Shown: piece by piece, positions 1 to 6,573 of the stretch
How positions within the stretch are numbered: the stretch's first letter is position 1
Layout of the letters: the number at the start of each line of letters is the position of its first letter
NCBI RefSeq assembly: GCF_943913695.1
Contig: NZ_CALTZE010000143.1
Span: 1 to 8,688 of the forward strand
From: an uncultured Marmoricola sp.
GTDB taxonomy: Bacteria; Actinomycetota; Actinomycetes; Propionibacteriales; Nocardioidaceae
DNA length: 8,688 nucleotides
Reading direction: 5' to 3'
Translations under genes and position numbers: made by a program
The notes under the pieces: generated by a model
The model's input: the letters and a program-made list of their open reading frames with translations, nothing else
The model's database searches: none
What the model was told of the DNA's origin: nothing

Positions 1-558
1 CAGCGTGGCCAGCCGGGCGCGGCCCCGGTGGCAGCGGCTCTTGACCGTGCCGGCCGGCACCTCGAGCCGCTCGGCGACCTCGGCCACCGACCAGCCCTCC
101 AGGTCGACCAGCACCAGGCAGACCCGCTGCTCCTCCGGCAGCTCGCGCAGCGCCGCGTGCACCCGCACCCGCTGCTCGGCGGCGAGCACCGCGCGCACCG
201 GCTCCTGGGGGTCCTCGGGGTCGACGACGAGGTCGTGGTGGTCGTCGGGCAGCGGGTCGGCGCGGCGTACGCGGGCACGGCGCAGCCGGTCGAGGCAGGC
301 GTTGACGACGATGCGGTGCAGCCAGGTGGTCACGGCCGCGTCGCCGCGGAAGCCCTCGGCCCGGCGGTAGGCCGCGACGAGCGCGTCCTGGAGCGCGTCG
401 GCCGCCTCCTCGGGCTGGCCCGTGGTGCGCAGTGCGACGGCCCAGAGTCGGTCGCGGTGGCGGGCGACCAGCGCACCGAAGGCGTCCGGGTCACCGGCGA
501 CGTGGGCACGCAGCAGGGCCGCGTCGTCGCGCTGCTCCGTGTCGTCCCCGCCGTCCAC
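1..558 (-). CDS. sigM: ECF RNA polymerase sigma factor, SigM-type (3' end cut by window edge)
   Basis: Extracytoplasmic-function sigma factor that would direct RNA polymerase to a small stress or envelope regulon. 186 codons are visible with no stop, so only the last few residues are probably missing. Sigma region 2 spans about residues 12-95: a region 2.1 helix, then DALQDALVAAYRRAEGF and the TTWLHRIVVNACLDRLRR segment typical of region 2.3-2.4. An acidic Asp/Pro-rich linker (about 100-120) leads to region 4 (about 125-185), with the helix-turn-helix WSVAEVAERLEVPAGTVKSR. Position after murJ and the pseudokinase matches sigM (Rv3911) in M. tuberculosis, which supports the name. It starts 27 bases after the pseudokinase stop and has no good Shine-Dalgarno, so coupled translation is likely. 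An in-frame GTG at 576 is an alternative start. In mycobacteria the anti-sigma gene rsmA follows; here that would lie outside the window. The family is certain and the SigM assignment rests mainly on synteny. Confidence 0.9.
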   Translation of the reverse strand, partial: MDGGDDTEQRDDAALLRAHVAGDPDAFGALVARHRDRLWAVALRTTGQPEEAADALQDALVAAYRRAEGFRGDAAVTTWLHRIVVNACLDRLRRARVRRADPLPDDHHDLVVDPEDPQEPVRAVLAAEQRVRVHAALRELPEEQRVCLVLVDLEGWSVAEVAERLEVPAGTVKSRCHRGRARLATL

Positions 559-585
559 GGGCCCAGCATGGCCCACGAGCCACTG

Positions 586-2565
586 TCAGGAGCGGACGTT
601 GATCTCGGCGATCTCGCCGCGGTAGCCCCCCGGCGCCGAGGGCAGGTTGGTCAGCCACACCACCAGGAAGCGGGTGGTGGGAGCGGGATCGAGCTCGACC
701 GTCGCCCGCTCGGGGGCGTCGTCGCGGCCGCCGACGAGGTCGAGCCCGCTGACGTCGCCAGGCGGCTGGGTGGTGCCCTCCGGGGCGGCGTAGACCTCGA
801 AGCTGGTGGGGCCGGTCGCGAAGCGCACCGTCACCTGGCCGACCTGCTGGTCCTCGCCGAGGTCGAGCAGCAGCCCGACGCCGTCCTTGAGGCCGCCGAG
901 GTCGGGCCGGTTGTAGTAGGTGACCGTTGACCACGTCGTGGAGGGGTCACCGTCGATGGCGTTGGCGGCCTGGTCGGGGTTCTCCTCGGAGTCACCCTGC
1001 GGGTCGAAGTCGCTGATCGCCGCGACCGAGAGCGCCTGCGGCTGGCTCGAGGGCTCCTCGGAGGGGGAGTCGTCGAAGCCGCCCAGGATCGGCAGGCCGT
1101 CGCCGCGGCCCAGGCTGAAGGCGGCCACCATCGCGACGACCGTCGCCAGCAGCAGCCCGACGACCAGGGCGGTGCGCAGCCAGCCGCGGCCCTCGTGCCC
1201 GTTGCCCCCGGGCTCGCGCTGCTCGTCGCCCTCGAACGGCCAGAAGGCGGGGTCGCTGCCGCCGCCGGCCGTGTCGGCGCGCGAGGGCTGCTGCGGGGGC
1301 GGTGCGGGGCGAGGGGTCTCGCGGGTCGTGGTGGCGGCGGCCGCCCGGGCGCCTGCCGGCACACGGCGCTCGGTGGTGGCGAAGAGCGGGCGCTCGGGGG
1401 AGTCCTCGAAGGGCGACGGCGCCGGCACCGGCTCGGGAGGCGTGGGGCGCACCACGGGGGTCGCCTGGGTGGCCTCCAGCTCGCCCGTGGTGGGGCCCGT
1501 GGTGGCACCCGTGGTGGGACCCCTCTCGGTCTGCGCCGTCTCGGCGACGACGGTCGCGGGCTCGATGTCGGCCTCGGTGTCGGAGTCGGTGTCGGAGTCG
1601 GAGTCGGTGTCGACAGTCGCGTCGGGGCTCGTGTCGGGGCCTGCGTCGGACCCTGCGTCGGGCTCGGGAGCGGAGCGACGGGCGGTCTCCTCGGCGAGCG
1701 CGGCGCGGGAGAGCACGCTGGTGGGCTCGTCGTGCACCGAGGCCAGGGAGACACCGGTGCTGGAGCGGGTCGACTCACCGGTGACGTCGGCCAGCGCGGC
1801 CGCGACCTCGGCCGCGGTCTCGATGGGCAGCTCGTGGCGCGAGCCCTCCCGCTGCAGCACCCGCTCGCAGATCGCGTCGAGCGCCCGCGGGACCCCGGCA
1901 CGCACCTGGCGCGGCCGCAACGGGCGGCGTCCCTCGAGCGGGGCCGCGGGCACCGCGGACTCGGAGACGCCGGGCCAGCGGCCGGTCAGGGCGGCGTAGA
2001 GCACGCCGGCGAGGTCGATGACGTCGGCCTCGCGGGCGTCGAGCTCGCCGTAGACCGGGCTCGGGGGCCGGGGGTGGTGCAGGGCGGCGTCGACGACGTA
2101 GCCGATCAGCTTGACCGCACCGGAGTGGGTGACCAGCACCGCCTCGGGGTTGAGCCGGCCGTGGGCGACACCCTGGGCGTGGCCCGCGGCGATCGCCTCG
2201 GCGACCTCCTGCGTCAGCCAGGCCGCCCGCGAGGGGGCGAGCGGTCCGCGGTCGAGCATGCGGTCGAGGGAGAGGCCCTCGCCCCACTCGTTGACCACCC
2301 AGCACACGCCGTCGGCGTCGTCGCAGTCGAGCACGCGCAGCAGGTGGGAGTCGTTGACGGTGGCCGAGACCCGGGCGGCCGCGAGCAGCCCCGGCGCGCG
2401 CTGGTCACTGGAGGGGACGGCGTGCACGGCGACCGAGCGGGCGAGCACGGTGTCGGTGGCCCGCCAGAAGCGGGCGCCGTCGCTGTCGACGAGCAGGTCC
2501 TCGAGGCGGTAACGGCCTGCCAGCAGCGTGCCTGGGCCGATGGGTCCCGCCGTCGGGCTGCTCAC
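586..2565 (-). CDS. Membrane pseudokinase with extracellular discoidin-like domain (MviN C-terminal half homologue)
   Basis: A 659-residue single-pass membrane protein. Residues about 15-260 have a Ser/Thr kinase fold of PknB type, but the catalytic motifs are lost: the glycine loop reads LLVDSDG, the VAVK lysine is His48, the HRD loop reads HGRLNPEA (135-142), and DFG is replaced by Gly-Tyr-Val (155-157). It should not phosphorylate anything. A long Thr/Asp/Pro-rich linker (about 262-460) follows, then a transmembrane helix (464-485) and an extracellular beta-rich domain (about 509-659) with the discoidin/F5-8C signature AANAIDGDPSTTWST, probably binding sugars or cell-wall polymer. In M. 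tuberculosis this whole block is the C-terminal part of MviN (Rv3910), whose pseudokinase is phosphorylated by PknB and recruits FhaA. Here it is a separate gene, 37 bases after murJ. I chose GTG 2565 because AGGGGAG lies 4 bases upstream; GTG 2589 would add eight residues. Function is inferred from the mycobacterial homologue. Confidence 0.88.
   Translation of the reverse strand: MSSPTAGPIGPGTLLAGRYRLEDLLVDSDGARFWRATDTVLARSVAVHAVPSSDQRAPGLLAAARVSATVNDSHLLRVLDCDDADGVCWVVNEWGEGLSLDRMLDRGPLAPSRAAWLTQEVAEAIAAGHAQGVAHGRLNPEAVLVTHSGAVKLIGYVVDAALHHPRPPSPVYGELDAREADVIDLAGVLYAALTGRWPGVSESAVPAAPLEGRRPLRPRQVRAGVPRALDAICERVLQREGSRHELPIETAAEVAAALADVTGESTRSSTGVSLASVHDEPTSVLSRAALAEETARRSAPEPDAGSDAGPDTSPDATVDTDSDSDTDSDTEADIEPATVVAETAQTERGPTTGATTGPTTGELEATQATPVVRPTPPEPVPAPSPFEDSPERPLFATTERRVPAGARAAAATTTRETPRPAPPPQQPSRADTAGGGSDPAFWPFEGDEQREPGGNGHEGRGWLRTALVVGLLLATVVAMVAAFSLGRGDGLPILGGFDDSPSEEPSSQPQALSVAAISDFDPQGDSEENPDQAANAIDGDPSTTWSTVTYYNRPDLGGLKDGVGLLLDLGEDQQVGQVTVRFATGPTSFEVYAAPEGTTQPPGDVSGLDLVGGRDDAPERATVELDPAPTTRFLVVWLTNLPSAPGGYRGEIAEINVRS
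1484..1519. repeat. 12-bp tandem repeat, three copies, inside the pseudokinase linker
   Basis: Three direct copies of CCCGTGGTGGNN on the plus strand (1484-1495, 1496-1507, 1508-1519). On the coding strand they encode the linker's Pro/Ala-Thr-Thr-Gly repeat (residues about 350-361). Because 12 is a multiple of three, copy-number change would keep the frame. This is coding low complexity, not a separate element. Confidence 0.7.
1574..1615. repeat. Degenerate 6-bp tandem repeat encoding Asp-Ser/Thr dipeptides
   Basis: Seven consecutive hexamers, six of them TCGGTG or TCGGAG and the last TCGACA. On the coding strand they give alternating Asp and Ser/Thr (residues about 319-331 of the pseudokinase). 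The result is a flexible acidic stretch between the pseudokinase fold and the membrane helix. Slippage here would change linker length without a frameshift. Confidence 0.7.
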
Positions 2566-2569
2566 GGTG

Positions 2570-2576
2570 CTCCCCT
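2570..2576 (-). promoter_or_regulatory. Ribosome binding site deciding the pseudokinase start
   Basis: AGGGGAG on the minus strand, 4 bases before GTG 2565. The upstream in-frame GTG at 2589 has only a poor AGGGG touching it, so this site favours the shorter protein, which also begins closer to the kinase fold. Confidence 0.6.
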
Positions 2577-2602
2577 CACGGTCGGCCACCCCTGGACGCC
2601 TG

Positions 2603-4297
2603 TCACTCTACTGGCCCGCTGGCAGCCCTCCGGCCGAAGCGACCGAGCACCAGCGCCACCACCTCCTGCACCTCGCGCAGCCGCAGCAGCCGGGCCATCA
2701 GCAGGTAGGTCGCCCCGAAGGCGGCCGAGACCAGCAGCAGCTGCACGAGCGCTGCGGGCTTGCCCGAGCCTCCCAGCCACGGCACCTGCTCGAGCCCTAG
2801 TCGCGCGGCCAGGCCGACCCCGCCGGCGACCGCGATCGCGAGCAGCAGGCGTACGGCGAAGCGGAGCAGCGCCCGCCCCGACACGTCGCCGACGGTGCGG
2901 CGCAGCAGCGAGAGCGAGAGCGTGGCGCCGACGACGTAGGCGCAGACGTAGGCCACCACCAGGCGCGGCGCGGTCTGCTGCGGCGGGCCAAGTGGCACCA
3001 GCGCCACGGCTGCGGCGATGTTGACCGCCGCGATCACGCACTGCACCCAGAAGACCCGTCGGGTCTGCTCCATCGCGTAGAAGCCGCGCAGCGCCAGGTA
3101 GTGGACGGTGAAGAAGACCAGCGCGAGCCCGAAGAGCGCCATCGAGGGGGCGAAGCTGGCGAAGCTGTCGGCCCCGGCGCCCCAGCCGAAGACCAGCGCC
3201 GCGACGTCGAGGGAGACCAGGGCCAGCAGCGCCACCGCCGGCACCACCAGCGCCAGCGCCGAGCGCAGGGTGCGGCTGACCTGGCGTCCGAGCGCGGGCA
3301 GGTCGCCCTGGGCGGCGTACGTCGAGAGCAGCGGCAGCGCCGCGGTCGCCAGGGAGACGGTGACCACCGAGTGCGGCACCATCGCGATCAGGAAGGCGTT
3401 GGAGTAGACGGTGTAGCCGGTGCCCTGCGCCTCGCCCGGGGTTGGGCCCGGGGCCGCGGACGTGCCGGCGCTGGCCAGTCGGACCACGACGGTGTAGGCG
3501 ATCTGGTTGACCACGACGAAGAGCACGGTCCACACGCCCAGACGCAGCGTGTGGCCGAGGCCGGAGCCGCGGAAGTCGAAGCGCGGCCGGTAGCGTACCC
3601 CGGCGGCCCGCAGGTAGGGCAGCAGCACCAGGAACTGCACCGCGATGCCGAAGGTCGAGCCGAGTCCGAGCAGCGCCTCCTGGCCGGCGGTGAAGCCGTC
3701 GCGCTGCTCCTGCGGGGAGGCCGGCCCGTGGACGAGCAGGTAGCCGCCGAGCACCGCGACCGAGATCACGTTGTTGGCGATGGGCGCCCACATCATCGGC
3801 CCGAAGCGCCGGTGGGCGTTGAGGATCTGGCCCACCAGCACGAACATGCCGTAGAAGAAGACCTGCGGCAGGCAGTAGCGGGCGAAGGCGATGACCGACT
3901 CGAGCTGCTCCTCGCGACCCGGCTCGTAGTAGCCGTCGGCGAGGAAGAGCCGCATCAGCCACGGCGCACCGACCACGAGCAGCACCGTGACGCTGCCGAG
4001 GAAGAGCACGGCGAGGGTCACCACGCGGTTGGTGTAGGCCTCGCCACCGTCGGGCTGCCCCTGGATGGCCCGCACCAGCTGCGGCACCAGTACGGCGTTG
4101 ATCACGCCGCCGGCCATCAGGATGTAGAGCATGTTGGGCACGGTGTTGGCGATCGTGAAGATGTCGGCGTGCAGCCCGGCGCCGAGCGCCGCGACCAGCA
4201 TCAGCCCGCGCACGAAGCCGCTGAGTCGTGAGACAACGGTGCCGGCCGCCATCACCGCGCTGCTGCCGAGCAGCGAGCGGTGCTCGTCGCGGCTCAC
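2603..4297 (-). CDS. murJ: Lipid II flippase MurJ (MviN family)
   Basis: Polytopic inner-membrane protein of the MOP superfamily that flips undecaprenyl-linked lipid II to the outer face for peptidoglycan synthesis. It has 564 residues, close to the usual flippase length, and about 14 hydrophobic segments spread over the whole length. Helix 1 carries the signature SRLSGFVRG with Arg24 and Arg30, the counterparts of essential arginines in E. coli MurJ. Other family motifs are ANTVPNMLYILMAGG (50-64), APIANN (171-176) and LRGFYAMEQTRRVFW (403-417). The two arginines after PNLL in E. coli are Tyr-Ile here. The C-terminus stops soon after the last helix, so the fused pseudokinase of mycobacterial MviN is missing and is encoded by the next gene. 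Its GTG start overlaps the upstream stop as GTGA, with no clear Shine-Dalgarno, indicating translational coupling. Confidence 0.96.
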   Translation of the reverse strand: MSRDEHRSLLGSSAVMAAGTVVSRLSGFVRGLMLVAALGAGLHADIFTIANTVPNMLYILMAGGVINAVLVPQLVRAIQGQPDGGEAYTNRVVTLAVLFLGSVTVLLVVGAPWLMRLFLADGYYEPGREEQLESVIAFARYCLPQVFFYGMFVLVGQILNAHRRFGPMMWAPIANNVISVAVLGGYLLVHGPASPQEQRDGFTAGQEALLGLGSTFGIAVQFLVLLPYLRAAGVRYRPRFDFRGSGLGHTLRLGVWTVLFVVVNQIAYTVVVRLASAGTSAAPGPTPGEAQGTGYTVYSNAFLIAMVPHSVVTVSLATAALPLLSTYAAQGDLPALGRQVSRTLRSALALVVPAVALLALVSLDVAALVFGWGAGADSFASFAPSMALFGLALVFFTVHYLALRGFYAMEQTRRVFWVQCVIAAVNIAAAVALVPLGPPQQTAPRLVVAYVCAYVVGATLSLSLLRRTVGDVSGRALLRFAVRLLLAIAVAGGVGLAARLGLEQVPWLGGSGKPAALVQLLLVSAAFGATYLLMARLLRLREVQEVVALVLGRFGRRAASGPVE

Positions 4298-6531
4298 GCG
4301 TCGGCCCCCGGCGTACGACGATCGCGGCCCACGGTCTGCCGCAGCCGGCGCAGCAGCGCGACCAGGAAGAGCAGCGCGGCGCCGGCCATGACGTACCAGA
4401 CGGTGCGGCCCACCTGGGTGGTGCGGAGCACGAACTCGTAGGGCGCGCCCGCCTCGGAGCCCGACGTGGTCAGGGGCACCAGGGCGACGTCGTGCACGCC
4501 GTCGTCGCTGGTCACCGGCAACCGCAGCGTGACCCGCTCCTCGGGCCCGAGCTCGACGGGCTCGACGTCCTCGATCCGCACGTCGGCGTCGCTGCGCACG
4601 CCGATCCCGACGGTCACGGGCTGCTGCAGCTCGTTGACCACGGTCGCGGTCAGCGTCCCGCTGCCGCTGGAGAGCGTCACGAAGTCGGTGCCGAAGATGC
4701 CGACCTGCGCGAGGTCGGCGTCGAGCCCGGCCGCCTGCGACTCCGCGGTCTCCACGGCCTCGCGCGGCTGCGCCCGGGCGTGGTAGGAGACCGCGCCCAG
4801 GGCGAGCGCGGTGACGTCTGAGAGCACGTCGTTGCGGTTGGCGAGCAGCTCGTCGAGCACGAGGCCGCGGCGTACGACGGCGCCGGCGGCGGAGACGTTG
4901 GGCTGGCCGAGCTCGCGCTCGCGCGCGGCCCGGCTGTAGTCCAGCTCCCCGACGAAGGGCTCGCTCAGCGTCGGCAGGTCGGCCAGCTGCAGCCAGCTCC
5001 GGTCGAGCTGGTCGAAGAAGTCGGCCTCGGTCGCGTGCTCGCCCGGGTCCCAGTCGGGGGGCAGCACGACGACGACAGGCCGGGCCGGCAGCTGCGCCAG
5101 GGCGGCCTGGGTGCCCTCGACCGCCGCCTCGGCGAGGATCCGCTGCCGCAGCGCGAGCGGGTCGGTCGCCTCGGTCGGTGCGGGACCACCGGAGCCGACC
5201 CGGGCGTCGGCCAGGGTCAGGGTGCGCCCGCCCAGCGTCGAGCGCACCGGGCGGGTCAGGTCGCCCCCGTCGGAGAGCAGCAGCTCGACGTCGTCGGGCA
5301 GCCCGCCGAGCTCACCGACGTCGATCTGCCCGTCGGGCGGCGAGGCCACGGGGGTGGCGGTCAGGTCGCGGGCGCGCACCCGGGCGGCGGCGAGGTCGTA
5401 GGCACGGGCGAGCTGGCCCGGGCGCAGGCGCAGCAGCGCGGCGGCGTCGGTGTCGGCGTACGGCAGGGAGAGGACGTCGGCTTCCGACAGCTCGTCGAGC
5501 AGCCGCTGCAGCAGCGTCCGCGAGGCCGCGGCCTGCGTCGCGTCGGGCACGCCGCCCTCGTCGAGCTCGGGCTCGGCCGAGGCCGACGGCGAGGGCTCCG
5601 GGCCGGGGTCGTCCCCGTCTGGGGCGGGCTCGTCGCCGGCGTCACCCCCGGCGCCGTCGGTGACGCGCTCGGGGGGTCCGAGGGACAGCGAGGGGTTGCC
5701 CTGGCCGAGGTCGTCGAGCGCGTCGAGCACGGCGGGGTCGAGCAGCCACGTCAGCGGCCGCGAGCCGGCCTCCGCGGCGAAGCGCGAGAGCCGGCCGAGC
5801 CGGCCGGTCTCGGAGACCAGGTCGACCCACCCCTCGGCATCGCTCAGGCTGCCGTCGGCGCCGCGCGCGGTCTGCTCGCGCAGCGGCACCACGAGCGTCA
5901 GCGGCACCGACGTCTGGTCGAGGGTCTCCCGGTCGAGCACCGGGACGAACGTGCGCGCCCGGCCGTCGGCCACCGTGTCGCGCCCGTCGGCGTTGGTGCC
6001 CAGGGCGTGCACGCCGGTCCAGTAGACGCCGGGTGCCTCGGCGGGGGGCAGCTCCGCGCGCGGCACCCGCACGGTGAAGTCCACGCTCTGCCCCGGCTCG
6101 AGGTCGCCCACAGCGACGAAGCTGCCCGGCCGGTCGACGCGGTTGCCCACCGCCGTCTCCTCCGGCGTCCGCACCGCGGTGTCGAGCTCGTCGCGGGTGG
6201 TCATGGGGGTCTCGCCCACGATGGGCAGCACGTTGACGTCGATCCAGGTCTCCTCCGAGACGTTGGTGACGGACCCGCTCATCACGAGCGGTCCGCGTGG
6301 CGGCACCACCCCGGGAGCGAGCGAGTGCAGCTCGACCAGCAGCGGGGTCTGCGAGTCCGGCTCGCCGACGGTCTCCGCGGGTCCCTCGTCGTCGCCCTCC
6401 GCAGCCTGGGTCGGGGGCGCGAGCGCGAGCGCGAGGAGGGCGAGCACCACTGTTACCAGCAGCGGCCCCAGACGCGGCCCCAGCAGCGGCCCCGACACCC
6501 GGTCGCGGGTCGTGCGGCCGGGGCGGATCAC
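4294..6531 (-). CDS. DUF6049-type secreted, membrane-anchored protein (Rv3909 homologue)
   Basis: Protein of 745 residues with unknown biochemical role, found next to murJ in actinobacteria (Rv3909 in M. tuberculosis). Residues 22-44 are a strongly hydrophobic signal segment ending TQAAEG, a plausible signal peptidase site. An Ig-like beta domain follows (about 62-200: LVMSGSVTNVSEETWIDVNV), then an alpha/beta region (about 205-590) with WLLDPAVLDAL, LSLPYADTDAAALLR and PVVVVLPPDWDP, which resembles polysaccharide-deacetylase or hydrolase barrels; this resemblance is by eye only. An acidic Gly/Pro/Ser linker (about 293-328) interrupts it. A C-terminal beta domain (about 615-705) precedes a membrane helix (711-728) and a basic cytosolic tail. 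The protein would therefore face the cell wall beside MurJ. First gene of the operon; the GTG start lies 6 bases after a TAGCAT -10 box, suggesting a leaderless transcript. GTG 6498 is an alternative start. Confidence 0.88.
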   Translation of the reverse strand: MIRPGRTTRDRVSGPLLGPRLGPLLVTVVLALLALALAPPTQAAEGDDEGPAETVGEPDSQTPLLVELHSLAPGVVPPRGPLVMSGSVTNVSEETWIDVNVLPIVGETPMTTRDELDTAVRTPEETAVGNRVDRPGSFVAVGDLEPGQSVDFTVRVPRAELPPAEAPGVYWTGVHALGTNADGRDTVADGRARTFVPVLDRETLDQTSVPLTLVVPLREQTARGADGSLSDAEGWVDLVSETGRLGRLSRFAAEAGSRPLTWLLDPAVLDALDDLGQGNPSLSLGPPERVTDGAGGDAGDEPAPDGDDPGPEPSPSASAEPELDEGGVPDATQAAASRTLLQRLLDELSEADVLSLPYADTDAAALLRLRPGQLARAYDLAAARVRARDLTATPVASPPDGQIDVGELGGLPDDVELLLSDGGDLTRPVRSTLGGRTLTLADARVGSGGPAPTEATDPLALRQRILAEAAVEGTQAALAQLPARPVVVVLPPDWDPGEHATEADFFDQLDRSWLQLADLPTLSEPFVGELDYSRAARERELGQPNVSAAGAVVRRGLVLDELLANRNDVLSDVTALALGAVSYHARAQPREAVETAESQAAGLDADLAQVGIFGTDFVTLSSGSGTLTATVVNELQQPVTVGIGVRSDADVRIEDVEPVELGPEERVTLRLPVTSDDGVHDVALVPLTTSGSEAGAPYEFVLRTTQVGRTVWYVMAGAALLFLVALLRRLRQTVGRDRRTPGADA

Positions 6532-6537
6532 CCGGGG

Positions 6538-6543
6538 ATGCTA
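6538..6543 (-). promoter_or_regulatory. Candidate -10 box (TAGCAT) for the DUF6049-murJ-pseudokinase-sigM operon
   Basis: TAGCAT fits the actinobacterial TANNNT -10 consensus and ends 6 bases before the GTG at 6531, the spacing expected for a leaderless transcript. No recognisable -35 is present. It is the only good -10 match between the two divergent genes on this strand. Confidence 0.45.
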
Positions 6544-6559
6544 CCGAGCAGCACCGCCC

Positions 6560-6565
6560 TAGACT
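6560..6565 (+). promoter_or_regulatory. Candidate -10 box (TAGACT) for a leaderless cca/pcnA transcript
   Basis: TAGACT fits TANNNT and lies 8 bases before GTG 6574. There is no Shine-Dalgarno ahead of that GTG, which fits a transcript that begins at the start codon. The box lies inside the alternative reading from ATG 6538, which argues against that longer start. No good -35 is seen. Confidence 0.5.
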
Positions 6566-6573
6566 CGTCTCCC

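Noticed and set aside
330..569. ATG at 569 as the sigma factor start
   Set aside because: That ATG is in a different frame, whose translation has no sigma motifs. The sigma frame starts at GTG 558 (or 576).
28..3024. Long plus-strand open frames (300, 359 and 609 codons) opposite sigM, the pseudokinase and murJ
   Set aside because: They are antisense shadows caused by very high GC. They are Arg/Gly/Ala or Ser-rich, have no family motifs, and the opposite strand encodes recognisable proteins.
5035..6573. A 500-codon 5' extension of the cca frame
   Set aside because: The frame is open upstream but antisense to the DUF6049 gene. The family length, the lack of motifs in the extension and the -10 box before GTG 6574 place the start at 6574.
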